Origin: DSWT01 sp035373625
Lineage (GTDB): Bacteria > Chloroflexota > Anaerolineae > B4-G1 > SLSP01
Reading direction: 5' to 3'
Length of the DNA: 64,000 nucleotides
Assembly: GCA_035373625.1 (NCBI GenBank)
Contig: DAOSNS010000010.1
Location: forward strand, 1-64,000
The notes under the pieces are model-generated. The model was given only the letters and a program-made list of their open reading frames with translations, was not told where the DNA came from and did no database searches. Of the stretch, positions 14,929-23,707 are shown piece after piece. Within the stretch, counting starts at the first letter, position 1. Each line of letters begins with the position of its first letter. The translations under genes and the position numbers were made by a program.

Positions 14929-17181
14929 TTACACGCCCCGTCCCGGTGGTGGTTCTTGTCCGGTCAACTCACGGTAGAGGCTGGCGTAAGCTGCTCTATT
15001 CGGGGGATCCAAAGCCAGGATCGCCGCGATGGTTTTGACCGCCGCTTCTTTCTGTCCGGCTTCAAGTTGTAGATCACCTAATACATCCAGGTGTTCCAAC
15101 GCTTTATCGCGCTTACCGATGTTCAAATACAACTGCGCGCCTCTGGCACGCAAAGGGATGCTCTCAGGTTCGTTATGGATCAAGTCTTCCAGAACGACCA
15201 GGGCGCGGTCAACATTTTTGGCTTCCAGATAGAGTTTGATCAGTTTGTCCAAAGCATTCAGCCCTAAATGCGGGCGTCCGGTGCGGGGGTACAGGCGATA
15301 GAGTGCCAGATGAGCACGTTCGTCACCGGGAGCAATGCGCAGGATTTCCTCATTGCTTTTGATCGCCGCCAGCCAATCCAGACGCTGTAAATCCAGGTCG
15401 GCCATTCTGTGGAGGATGCGCACTTCCCACTGGGCATCCTGTGAACCGCGCGGCGCCAGACGCAGGGCTTCGGCGTAAACTTCGCGGGCGCGATCCATTT
15501 GCGCCAACTGGTAATACGCATCTGCCAACTGCAAATACTGGCCGAGGGCTTCGTCAATTTGCCCCCGCTGGATGAGCAACTCGATCACATGCCGATGTAC
15601 CGTCACATCCAGAGGGGAGGATTGCAGGAGTTCACGGTAAATCGCCAACGCCTGGAGCGTCTGCCCACGCACCTCATAGGTGCGCGCAACAATGTGGAAT
15701 TTGGCAACCGCCTCTTCGATACGGCCGGCATCTTGCAGTAAACTCGCCAACAGATAATGCAGCGGCAGGTAATCCGGGAATTGGCTGAGTGTGTGGAAGA
15801 GTTCTTCCAAAGCGTTGTAAACCTTTTTGCGGCGGTGGTATTCCTGCGCCAGAGCAACGGAGCGCAGGATATCCGCCGATCCCGTCAGGCTGACCAGCTC
15901 CCCCAGACTGAGCACAATGCCCGAACGCGCCAGACTATCCAGCCGTTTGCGCGCGGTGATGGCTTTGTCTTCCCATCCCTGCCGTCCCAGAAATTCAACC
16001 AGCGATTCACTCAGACGTTGTGCGCGTTCCGGGTCGCCGGTGCTGACCAGGTTTTGTGCCAGGCTCTCGTAAACGCGGATCAGGTCATCGGCATGCTCAC
16101 GCTGCACGGTCGCCAGGTCAACGATTTTTACGGCCTCCCAGAAGTGTTTGGCAGCTTCGGTGAAATTGCCCTGAGCCTGATAACATTCGCCCAAAGCAAA
16201 ATGGCTGCCCAGAACATACTCAGGCGACGCCAGGGACTTCGACAATTGCTCGATGGCTTCGGCAAAGCGCATCTGCTCTTTATAAAGCAGCCCCAGGTTA
16301 AAATGGATCGAGGGCATCGAAACGCCGGCCTTGACCAATTGCTCGTAAGCCTGCAGGGCGGCCGCCAGGTCTCCGCGCGTTTGGGCGTCTACGGCTTTGC
16401 CGATCAGCAGGTCTACCTCCATCTGCGAGACGCCTTGAATCTGAGGTTTGTCTTCTGCAAAAATGGACTCGGCCAACATTGCCAGGGCATGCTGTCTGGC
16501 GATATCCACCGGCGTGCCCTCGTCGCCCGCTTCGATTTCTATGCCTTCGAGCAAAACCTCCTGTGAGGAGATTGGCGGCGGCTCCGGAACCGGACGCTGA
16601 CTCTGCAACAGCATCATCGTCTGCCCGATGCGTGGTTCGTGAGGAATGAAGCCTTGCATCTGCCGACAGATTTCGATCGCCCAATCGGGATGGGTGTTCT
16701 GGTACAGATAGGCCAGCCAGAGCGCCGCCAGGACGGCCTTGTCCACCTGTTTCTGGGCTTGATAGTGTTGCAAAAGCGCGCGCCACGTCTTATCATTGTC
16801 AGATCGCAGGCGCAAAGAAGCCTCGTAAGCCGTCGCCATCTTGCTTGTCAGATTCTGTTTGCCGTAGCGGACTCCGGCTTCATAATACATTTCGGCAGCC
16901 CGCGCCGTCTCACCGGTACGCTCCAGAATCTCGGCAATGCGTTCATAGGGGCCGGGGTCTGCAGGGCTTAACAAGGTGAGCCGGCGATAGACTTCAAGCG
17001 CCTCTTCGAGTTCTTCTGCGTTCAGCAGCGCCCAGGCATACCCCATCAAGGCCGAGACATCATCGGGGAACTCGGCCAACGCACGCCGATAAAACCGCAC
17101 GGCTTCGTCCCATCGCTCGTCCCAAACACAGTCGTTAGCTTTTTGAATGGCTTCGTCAAAGCGCAAACGATTACCGGCCAC
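14929..17181 (-). CDS. Large tetratricopeptide-repeat protein
   Basis: 750 residues, starting at a GTG with a G-rich ribosome site. TPR-type 34-residue helix pairs run almost from end to end (early example FPDDVSALMGYAWALLNAEE; late example HNEPESIPLRARGAQLYLNI). No signal peptide or membrane helix is clear, so it is probably cytoplasmic. An acidic linker around residues 200-260 splits an N-terminal set from the main array. It is the first gene of the apparent c-di-AMP operon. A role as a protein-interaction scaffold is inferred from the fold only. Confidence 0.85.
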   Translation of the reverse strand: MAGNRLRFDEAIQKANDCVWDERWDEAVRFYRRALAEFPDDVSALMGYAWALLNAEELEEALEVYRRLTLLSPADPGPYERIAEILERTGETARAAEMYYEAGVRYGKQNLTSKMATAYEASLRLRSDNDKTWRALLQHYQAQKQVDKAVLAALWLAYLYQNTHPDWAIEICRQMQGFIPHEPRIGQTMMLLQSQRPVPEPPPISSQEVLLEGIEIEAGDEGTPVDIARQHALAMLAESIFAEDKPQIQGVSQMEVDLLIGKAVDAQTRGDLAAALQAYEQLVKAGVSMPSIHFNLGLLYKEQMRFAEAIEQLSKSLASPEYVLGSHFALGECYQAQGNFTEAAKHFWEAVKIVDLATVQREHADDLIRVYESLAQNLVSTGDPERAQRLSESLVEFLGRQGWEDKAITARKRLDSLARSGIVLSLGELVSLTGSADILRSVALAQEYHRRKKVYNALEELFHTLSQFPDYLPLHYLLASLLQDAGRIEEAVAKFHIVARTYEVRGQTLQALAIYRELLQSSPLDVTVHRHVIELLIQRGQIDEALGQYLQLADAYYQLAQMDRAREVYAEALRLAPRGSQDAQWEVRILHRMADLDLQRLDWLAAIKSNEEILRIAPGDERAHLALYRLYPRTGRPHLGLNALDKLIKLYLEAKNVDRALVVLEDLIHNEPESIPLRARGAQLYLNIGKRDKALEHLDVLGDLQLEAGQKEAAVKTIAAILALDPPNRAAYASLYRELTGQEPPPGRGV

Positions 17182-17194
17182 AGAGCACCCCCCT

Positions 17195-17240
17195 GTTGTC
17201 AGTTGTTAGTTGTCAGTTATCAGTCGTCAGTTATCAGTTT
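17195..17240. repeat. Heptamer tract (GTTGTCA/GTTATCA)
   Basis: GTTGTCA, GTTGTTA, GTTGTCA, GTTATCA, GTCGTCA and GTTATCA follow at a 7-bp step. The argF stop codon lies at the tract's edge. Confidence 0.8.
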
Positions 17241-18160
17241 TCGGCATCCAGCACCCAAACTAAGATGGCTTTTTGGGCGTGGAGACGGTTCTCGGCCTGG
17301 TCGAAAATAGCCGAGTGCGGTCCATCGGCGACGGCATCGGTGATCTCCTCGCCACGGTGGGCCGGCAGACAGTGCATCACGATGACATCGGGCTTTGCCA
17401 GGGCCAATTTGGCTTCATCCACGCGATAAGGTGGGAAGACTTTGCGCCGCTGTTCGGCCTCGGCTTCCTGGCCCATTGAGGTCCATGTGTCGGTGTAGAT
17501 GACATCCGCATCCTGGACTGCCGCGAACGGGTCGGACGTCGCCTCGATCTTCGAGCCGCTTGCCGCAGCCAGACGGCGACCGATTTCCCAAATCGCCGGA
17601 TGCAGCGTATATCCCTTCGGCGAAGCGATGGTGAAGTCCATGCCCAGCAATGTCGCTCCATACAGGAGCGAGGTGGCGACATTGTTGCCATCGCCCAAAT
17701 ACACGAGCTTCTTGCCCTTGAAGCTCCCCTTGTGCTCCAAAATCGTCAGGAAATCGGCCATGCCCTGGCAGGGATGGGAGTAGTCCGAAAGGCCGTTGAT
17801 CACCGGAACGGTCGCGTATTTTGCCAGTGCCTCAACATCCGCATGCGCAAAGACGCGCGCCATCACCACGTTGACATAACGCGAGATCACCCGCGCGACA
17901 TCGGCGACGCTTTCCCGCTTGCCCAACTGAATCTCATCCGGTGAAAGGTAAAGCGCATTGCCGCCGAGTTGGAGCATCGCTACATCAAAGGAAACGCGGG
18001 TGCGCAGGCTGGGCTTCTGGAAGATCATCCCCAGGACTTTGCCCTTCAGGTAAGGGGTGTCTTCACCGGCTTTCCATGCGGCCTTGATACGCACGGCAAG
18101 GTCAAGGATGTGGCGCATTTGTTCCGATGTGAGATCGGCCAATGTCAAGAAATGTTTCAT
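17234..18160 (-). CDS. argF: Ornithine carbamoyltransferase
   Basis: 308 residues, within the normal range. It makes citrulline from ornithine and carbamoyl phosphate in arginine synthesis. The carbamoyl-phosphate motif is SLRTR (in KPSLRTRVSFDVA), followed by DVARVISRYV, the HPCQGMADFLT box, YLGDGNNVATSL, and the ornithine-side HCLPAHRGEEI. The ribosome site GGAGG lies 8 nt before the ATG. No other arg gene is adjacent: it sits alone between the TPR gene and the divergent threonine dehydrogenase. A heptamer tract reaches the stop codon, so the last few residues may be repeat-derived. Confidence 0.95.
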   Translation of the reverse strand: MKHFLTLADLTSEQMRHILDLAVRIKAAWKAGEDTPYLKGKVLGMIFQKPSLRTRVSFDVAMLQLGGNALYLSPDEIQLGKRESVADVARVISRYVNVVMARVFAHADVEALAKYATVPVINGLSDYSHPCQGMADFLTILEHKGSFKGKKLVYLGDGNNVATSLLYGATLLGMDFTIASPKGYTLHPAIWEIGRRLAAASGSKIEATSDPFAAVQDADVIYTDTWTSMGQEAEAEQRRKVFPPYRVDEAKLALAKPDVIVMHCLPAHRGEEITDAVADGPHSAIFDQAENRLHAQKAILVWVLDAEN

Positions 18161-18315
18161 GGGTCATGCCTCCTGCTGTTGGTGTAGGTTTGGTAAATCC
18201 GCTTTCACATCACTCTCACCCTAGTATACCACGAAGGAGCTTTAGAGGGAAAGAGGAATGTGTTTTTTTGTGCAAGTAAGTTACACATGTCATCCGGGTT
18301 ATAGCACTCTGCACG

Positions 18316-18344
18316 TTGTCCCCTCCTGACCACGGTGCTATACT
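18316..18344 (+). promoter_or_regulatory. Promoter of the tdh-kbl unit
   Basis: TTGTCC (18316-18321), a 17-nt spacer, and TATACT (18339-18344) preceded by TGC, that is, an extended -10. Confidence 0.55.
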
Positions 18345-18413
18345 GCATAAGTAGCCATTGACAAAAGCATGACCGGCTCGCGACGAAAAGACTGTTTTCC
18401 AGGAGATTTGTCT

Positions 18414-19466
18414 ATGACAATTATGCAGGCTGTTGCCAAACGGCAACCTCGTCCCGGATTTGAGCTTATCCAGGTGCCCATCCCCACCCCCGGTCCACGG
18501 GAAGTTTTGATCAAAGTGATTGCCACCTCCATCTGTGGCACCGATGTCCACATTTACAAATGGGATCATTGGTCACAAGGACGCATCAAGCCGCCGCTCA
18601 TCATCGGCCACGAATTCGCCGGCGAGATTGTGGCGGTCGGCGCGCAGGTCCGCCCCGATGAGCCACAAGTCGGCGATTTCGTCTCCGCCGAGAGTCATAT
18701 TGTATGCGGTGTTTGCACCCAATGCAAGTTAGGACAGGCGCACATTTGTCCCAACACCCGTATTCTGGGGGTAGATACAGACGGCTGCTATGCCGAGTAC
18801 ATCGCCATCCCCGTTGAAAACGCCTGGAAAAACCCCAAGACCATGCCGGCGCGCGTCGTCAGCCTGCAAGAAAACTTCGGGAACGCGGTTCATACGGTCG
18901 CTGCGGTGGATGTGCGCGCCAAGACGGTGCTCGTCACCGGCTGCGGGCCGGCGGGTCTGATGTCCATCCCGGTCGCGCGGGCCTTCGGCGCGGAGGTCGT
19001 CGTTGCCACCGACATCAGCCCGTACCGCCTGGCCCTGGCGCGCAAAGTCGGCGCCGACCTGGCAATCAACGCCGCCGAAGAAGATGTCATGCGGCTTGCC
19101 CAGGATATGGTGCGCGGCAAGGGCTTCGATGTGTTGATCGAAATGTCCGGCGCGCCCAAAGCGCTGGTGCAGGGGCTAACTCTGCTCAAGCCCGGCGGGA
19201 GTGCGTCTCTTTTGGGGCTAAGCTCGAATCCCCTCAACGATTTCGACCTCAACAATCTGGTGATTATGAAGGGCATCACCGTGCATGGGATCGCGGGACG
19301 TCGTTTGTGGGAGACGTGGTATCAAATGCGTGCCCTGATCTCCTCCGGTGCCGTGGATTTGACGCCGATTATCACCCACGAATTCCCACTCAGCCGCTGG
19401 CAGGAAGCCCTCGATACGATGGTTTCGGGGAATAGTGGTAAAATTGTGATGTACCCAGGGGCGTAA
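18414..19466 (+). CDS. tdh: L-threonine 3-dehydrogenase (zinc-dependent alcohol dehydrogenase family)
   Basis: 350 residues from the ATG preceded by AGGAGA; the frame is open 45 nt further up, but without a ribosome site. A medium-chain zinc dehydrogenase: catalytic zinc site SICGTDVHIYKWD and GHEFAGE, structural zinc cysteines in CGVCTQCKLGQAHIC, and the nucleotide motif VTGCGPAGLMSIPVARAFGA. It oxidises threonine to 2-amino-3-ketobutyrate with NAD. The assignment is strengthened by kbl, which uses that product, downstream on the same strand. Another sugar or polyol dehydrogenase would be the alternative if context were ignored. Confidence 0.9.
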   Translation: MTIMQAVAKRQPRPGFELIQVPIPTPGPREVLIKVIATSICGTDVHIYKWDHWSQGRIKPPLIIGHEFAGEIVAVGAQVRPDEPQVGDFVSAESHIVCGVCTQCKLGQAHICPNTRILGVDTDGCYAEYIAIPVENAWKNPKTMPARVVSLQENFGNAVHTVAAVDVRAKTVLVTGCGPAGLMSIPVARAFGAEVVVATDISPYRLALARKVGADLAINAAEEDVMRLAQDMVRGKGFDVLIEMSGAPKALVQGLTLLKPGGSASLLGLSSNPLNDFDLNNLVIMKGITVHGIAGRRLWETWYQMRALISSGAVDLTPIITHEFPLSRWQEALDTMVSGNSGKIVMYPGA

Positions 19467-19518
19467 GAGGTTAAGAAATAAGAGTTAAAACAAGACAAGC
19501 AAGGAAAGGAGGAAAAAA

Positions 19519-19971
19519 ATGGTCAAAGCAGGGTTGATCTTAGGAGCAGTGATGTTAGTTCTGGGAGTCGGCGTGAGTTTGATTACGCCGCTCTGTGTGC
19601 CGTGTATTGCGTTGCTGGCAGGGCTAGGAGCCGGTTATCTGGCCGGCGTCTACGAAAAGCCCTTCGCATCCGGCGGCGCGGCCAAAGCCGGTGCAATCGC
19701 CGGCGCAATCGGCGGTGTGGGCGCATTGCTCGGTCAGTTCATCGGTGGGATTATCAACAGTGTGCTGGTGGATCCGCAAACCATTATGAACGTATTGGAG
19801 CAGCTCGGTCTGCCGACCACCTACGACCCCTCGATGATTCCCACTGCCCAAATCGGCGGCGGTGTGTGCTTTGGCGTGCTCGACATCGTGTTGATGGCGG
19901 GCCTCGGCGCGCTCGGCGGCATCCTCTGGCAGCAGATCGCCGGCAAAAAGACTGACACACCGTCATACTAA
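19519..19971 (+). CDS. Small Gly/Ala-rich membrane protein between tdh and kbl
   Basis: 150 residues with about three to four hydrophobic helices (LILGAVMLVLGVGVSLITPL, GAIAGAIGGVGALLGQFIGG and VLMAGLGALGGILW). A cysteine pair (LCVPCIALL) sits at the end of the first helix. A very strong ribosome site (GGAAAGGAGG) precedes the ATG. It lies 52 nt after tdh and about 100 nt before kbl on the same strand. I do not recognise a family; it resembles short DUF5518-like glycine-rich membrane proteins only in style. Threonine or glycine transport is a guess from position. Confidence 0.7.
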   Translation: MVKAGLILGAVMLVLGVGVSLITPLCVPCIALLAGLGAGYLAGVYEKPFASGGAAKAGAIAGAIGGVGALLGQFIGGIINSVLVDPQTIMNVLEQLGLPTTYDPSMIPTAQIGGGVCFGVLDIVLMAGLGALGGILWQQIAGKKTDTPSY

Positions 19972-20072
19972 ATCATCCATTCTCAACGGAGTAAACGGGT
20001 ACAAACGGAAGAAAATCCACTAAAAAACGACTATTCGACTACAAAACTACGCGACTGTTTAGGAGACTGACG

Positions 20073-21260
20073 ATGACCGAACAAAAACTGGCCTGGATTG
20101 AGGAAGAAGTCGCGGCATTGAAGGAAAGCGGCTTGTTCATCCATCTGCGCACTATTGACTCACCCCCCGGTGCGTGGATGACGGTGGACGGCAAGCGCGT
20201 GCTTAACCTCTGCACCAACAATTACCTGGGTCTCGCCGATGATCCACGATTGAAGAACGCCGCCAAAGCCGCGATTGACCGCTTCGGCGCGGGGCCGACG
20301 GCGGTGCGCTCCATCGCCGGCACGCTCTCGCTGCACCGGGAGCTGGAACAGACAGTGGCAGAGTTCAAGCATGTGGAAGACGCGCTCTACGTGCAGGCCG
20401 GTTTCGTCGCCAATCAAGCGGCCATCCCCCCGTTGGTGGGCAAAGAGGACGTCATCTTCTCCGACCGGCTCAATCACGCCAGCATCATTGACGGCGCACG
20501 GCTGAGCCGCGCCAAGATCGTGGTCTACGAGCATTGTGATCCCGCCGATTTGGAGGCAAAGGTTCAGGAATCCCTGCCCCAATACCGGCGTGGGCTGGTT
20601 GTCACCGACGGGGTTTTTTCAATGGATGGCGATGTCGCACCACTGGACAAAATTTACGCGGTGGCGGAAAAATACGGGCTGCTCACGATGGTGGATGACG
20701 CGCACGGCGAAGGTGTGCTGGGCCACGGTGGACGCGGGATCGTGGATCACTTCGGCCTGCACGGCAAATTCGACGTGGAAATCGGGACGTTCTCCAAAGC
20801 CTTCGGCGTGGTGGGCGGCATCATCGCCGGGAAAAAGCTCATCGTGGACTACTTACGTCAAAAGGCACGTCCGTTCCTTTTCTCTAGCGCCGTCACGCCG
20901 GCCGATACCGCCGCATGTCTCGCCGCCGTTCAGGCGCTCGCGGCTTCGACCGAACTGGTGGAGCGTTTGTGGGAGAACACCCGCTACTTCAAGGATCAGA
21001 TGAAGGCGCTGGGCTTCAACGTAGGCAACAGCGTGACGCCGATCACGCCGGTGATGCTCGGCGACGCGAAGCTCGCGCAGGCGTTCAGCCGCCAGCTTTT
21101 CGAGGAAGGCGTCTTTGCAATGGCCATCGGCTTCCCCACCGTTCCCCAGGGTCTCGCACGCATCCGCGTGATGATCTCCGCCGCGCTCGGCAAAGACGAT
21201 ATGGATTTCGGGCTGGAGAAATTTGCGAAAGTAGGAAAGGCGTTGAATGTGATCTCGTAA
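20073..21260 (+). CDS. kbl: Glycine C-acetyltransferase (2-amino-3-ketobutyrate CoA ligase)
   Basis: 395 residues, the family's usual length. An alpha-oxoamine synthase with NNYLGLADDPRL, DRLNHASIIDGARLS, TDGVFSMDGDVAPL, VDDAHGEGVLG and the PLP lysine in GTFSKAFGVVGG. It cleaves 2-amino-3-ketobutyrate with CoA to glycine and acetyl-CoA, the second step after Tdh. The ribosome site is AGGAGACTGACG followed by ATG. The gene is convergent with thrC, so threonine breakdown and threonine synthesis face each other in the chromosome. Confidence 0.95.
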   Translation: MTEQKLAWIEEEVAALKESGLFIHLRTIDSPPGAWMTVDGKRVLNLCTNNYLGLADDPRLKNAAKAAIDRFGAGPTAVRSIAGTLSLHRELEQTVAEFKHVEDALYVQAGFVANQAAIPPLVGKEDVIFSDRLNHASIIDGARLSRAKIVVYEHCDPADLEAKVQESLPQYRRGLVVTDGVFSMDGDVAPLDKIYAVAEKYGLLTMVDDAHGEGVLGHGGRGIVDHFGLHGKFDVEIGTFSKAFGVVGGIIAGKKLIVDYLRQKARPFLFSSAVTPADTAACLAAVQALAASTELVERLWENTRYFKDQMKALGFNVGNSVTPITPVMLGDAKLAQAFSRQLFEEGVFAMAIGFPTVPQGLARIRVMISAALGKDDMDFGLEKFAKVGKALNVIS

Positions 21261-21345
21261 TACGTGATGCGTGAAACGTGAGGCGTGATAGGTAACAGCC
21301 ACGCTGATTATCAATCACCGATTACCGATTACCGATCACGCAAAC
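21258..21345. repeat. Heptamer tract (NNCGTGA then CGATTAC)
   Basis: TACGTGA, TGCGTGA, AACGTGA and GGCGTGA, then CGATTAC, CGATTAC and CGATCAC, all at a 7-bp step between the converging kbl and thrC stops. The thrC stop lies inside it. Confidence 0.75.
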
Positions 21346-22661
21346 CGCGCATCAATGGCACGTTGCACCGCCTCGTAATCCGCCGGCAATTCCACCGGCG
21401 GATTTGCGTGCCGGGCGATAACATCGGCCAGCGCGCGATCATGATAGGCCACCTTGAAGTCGGTGAACTTGAGGCCATGGGCGGTGGAGATGACCACCAC
21501 GCGGTCATGGCGGCGGATTTCCCCTCGTTCGATAAGTTTGAACAACACCGCCAGGGCCACGCCGGTATGGGGACAGCAGTACATGCCGGTACGGTCGGCG
21601 CGCGCCGCCGCATTAGCCAGTTCGTCCTCGGTGGCCTGCTCGACAACGCCGTCGAAGGTTTTGAGCGTTTTGACGGCGCGTTCATAGCTCACCGGATCGC
21701 CGATCTGAATGGCGCTGGCCAGCGTCTTTTGCGCCTGAACCGGACGATATTCACGGAAACCGGTCTGATAGCTCAAATAAAGCGGATTCGCGCGCGCAGA
21801 TTGCGCGCAGGCGATGCGCGGCAATTTGTCAATCAACCCCAAATCCCGCATGAGCAGAAAGCCTTTGCCCAGGGCACTGACGTTGCCCAGGTTCCCGACA
21901 GGAATGACGATCCAGTCGGGCACCTGCCAATCGAACTGCTGCACAATTTCAATGGCGACCGTCTTCTGCCCCTCCATGCGCAGCGGATTCATCGAGTTCG
22001 CCAGGTAAATCGTCGGGTCACTGGCGATCTGCTGCACGATGCGCATGCAACCGTCAAAGTCGGTGTCGAGTGCCAGCACAAGCGCGTTGTTGGCAATGGG
22101 CTGGATCAACTGCGCGGTGGAGACTTTGCCCTTCGGCAATAGCACAACGGCCGGAATATCTGCCGCCGCCGCATACGCCGCAAGGGCCGCCGAGGTGTCG
22201 CCCGTCGAGGCGCAGGCTACCGCGCGAATGGGTTTGCCGTCGGCGCGCATTTGCTTCACGACCGAGATGAGCACCGTCATCCCCAAATCCTTGAACGAAC
22301 CCGTGTGACTGTTACCGCACAACTTCACCCACAGGTCAGAGACGCCGATTTCCTTACCTAACCGCTCGGCCCAGAAGCAGTTGGTATGGCCTTCGTACAT
22401 CGAGACCACGTTATCGTTGTCAATCTGCGGCGCGACCCATTCCTTCTTCCCCCACACGCCGCTGCCGTAAGGCCATTCGTTGGTGCGGATACGGCGGTCG
22501 AAGAGCTGCATCCACACGGCCGCGCTGCGGTCCCGCAATGCCTCAACGTCGTGGACCACATCCAGCAAACCTCCACAATCTTCGCAGCGATAGACGGCGT
22601 CATAAATGGAATAGCGACGTCCACATCCGCGCACACATTCAAGCCAGCTTGTGTATGTCAT
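21336..22661 (-). CDS. thrC: Threonine synthase
   Basis: 441 residues. An N-terminal zinc-ribbon-like segment (CVRGCGRRYS followed by YRCEDCGG) precedes the PLP fold II body with the PLP lysine in HTGSFKDLGMTVL, ACASTGDTSAALAAYAA, PVGNLGNVSALGKGF and YCCPHTGVALAVL. It converts O-phosphohomoserine to threonine. It is the last gene of a minus-strand group that begins with lysC and asd. The start overlaps the preceding gene's stop by 4 nt. Homoserine dehydrogenase and homoserine kinase are not in the window. Confidence 0.95.
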   Translation of the reverse strand: MTYTSWLECVRGCGRRYSIYDAVYRCEDCGGLLDVVHDVEALRDRSAAVWMQLFDRRIRTNEWPYGSGVWGKKEWVAPQIDNDNVVSMYEGHTNCFWAERLGKEIGVSDLWVKLCGNSHTGSFKDLGMTVLISVVKQMRADGKPIRAVACASTGDTSAALAAYAAAADIPAVVLLPKGKVSTAQLIQPIANNALVLALDTDFDGCMRIVQQIASDPTIYLANSMNPLRMEGQKTVAIEIVQQFDWQVPDWIVIPVGNLGNVSALGKGFLLMRDLGLIDKLPRIACAQSARANPLYLSYQTGFREYRPVQAQKTLASAIQIGDPVSYERAVKTLKTFDGVVEQATEDELANAAARADRTGMYCCPHTGVALAVLFKLIERGEIRRHDRVVVISTAHGLKFTDFKVAYHDRALADVIARHANPPVELPADYEAVQRAIDARFA

Positions 22662-23131
22662 TTCCCCCTCCCAAATAATATGGAGTTATGGCGCTTCTCC
22701 TTAAGAATCCACAAGTCGAACAGTGCCACACCGGCCCACAAACACAGGCTCACTTCCAGGGCCATCCGTGGCAGGTTCATCAGCGACAGGCCCAAGGTCT
22801 CGGTGAAACTGTAGTCGTAGGGGAACTCGTATTGGATCAATGGGAACAGGTACGGCACGACGCCGCCGAATTCCCCAACCAGGTGCAACAGATAGCCGAG
22901 TGCCCAACTTTGCGCCGGACGTTTTCCCCACACGAGCGCGATCACCGCCGTCGAAACCGCCACGCCGATCAACGTGTGACCCATCCAGCGGCTGCCGGCG
23001 CCCTGGTGCAGCGTGTAGTGGGCGATCTTGTCCACAATATCCGGCACGACCGCCGCCGCCATCACCGGTACAAAATCAGCTTTGAGATAACGATAAGCCA
23101 ACGCCGAAACGGCAACGTGTCCGAAGATCAT
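22658..23131 (-). CDS. DUF457/YdjM-like membrane-bound metal-dependent hydrolase family protein, paralog 1
   Basis: 157 residues from the ATG with GAGAGGAC upstream (a TTG five codons earlier is less good). Three to four membrane helices carry histidine/aspartate sites: IFGHVAVSALAYRYLKADF, VPDIVDK, WMGHTLIG and YLLHLVGEFGG. The pattern GH, PDxxDK, GHT and HL fits the YdjM-type putative membrane hydrolases. Substrate unknown. Its stop overlaps thrC's ATG. A second copy lies immediately upstream at 23246-23707. Confidence 0.72.
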   Translation of the reverse strand: MIFGHVAVSALAYRYLKADFVPVMAAAVVPDIVDKIAHYTLHQGAGSRWMGHTLIGVAVSTAVIALVWGKRPAQSWALGYLLHLVGEFGGVVPYLFPLIQYEFPYDYSFTETLGLSLMNLPRMALEVSLCLWAGVALFDLWILKEKRHNSILFGRGK

Positions 23132-23139
23132 CGGATGTC

Positions 23140-23260
23140 CTCTCAAAAAGTACGGAGTACGAAGTAAGGAGTAAAGAGTGAGAAGTATGGACCTCGTTAC
23201 TCGTTACTCGTTACTCGTTACTCGTTACTCGTTACTCGTTACTCGTTACTCATTTCCCAA
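23140..23260. repeat. Heptamer tract (AGTACGG-type and CTCGTTA-type)
   Basis: AGTACGG, AGTACGA, AGTAAGG, AGTAAAG, AGTGAGA and AGTATGG are followed by seven perfect or near-perfect ACTCGTT units. The tract separates the two paralogous membrane genes. Confidence 0.92.
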
Positions 23261-23707
23261 TCCTACCACAGGGCGCGCAAGGCTGCAACGTCCTCGGAGA
23301 GCCAAAGCCGCCCACCCCAGCAGCGCCAGTTCCAGGACGAGTTCGGCAGGATGTTGCAGTTTGTGCAACAGCATTTCCCAAAAGCCCAACGAAGGGGGAA
23401 AGTCATAGTGGACGAATGGATACAGCCACGGCACCTGCCCACCGAGATCGGCGACAAGATGACCCAGATAACCCACGGCCCAGCTCCATGCGGTCTGGCG
23501 TCCCCACACCAGCCCCACAACGGCAGTCGAGAGCACCAGGCCGAGCAAGGTATGTCCCCACATCCGCCCACTCGGCATCAGGTGCACACCATAACATAAC
23601 ACCTTATCCACCACGTCGGGGACGATGCCGGCGATAACAACCGGCGCAAGATCGGCTTTGAGATAGCGGTGCGCCAGCCCGGAAACGCCCAGATGACCGA
23701 TCAGCAT
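23246..23707 (-). CDS. DUF457/YdjM-like membrane protein, paralog 2
   Basis: 153 residues, clearly paralogous to the gene at 22658-23131: LIGHLGVSGLAHRYLKADLA, VPDVVDK, MWGHTLLG, GYLGHLVADLGGQVPWLYP and YDFPP occupy the same positions. The Gly-His, Asp and His sites are conserved in both, so both may be active. It overlaps the upstream HAD gene by 7 nt, suggesting coupling. Its last residues fall beside the ACTCGTT repeat tract. Function unknown. Confidence 0.72.
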   Translation of the reverse strand: MLIGHLGVSGLAHRYLKADLAPVVIAGIVPDVVDKVLCYGVHLMPSGRMWGHTLLGLVLSTAVVGLVWGRQTAWSWAVGYLGHLVADLGGQVPWLYPFVHYDFPPSLGFWEMLLHKLQHPAELVLELALLGWAALALRGRCSLARPVVGLGNE

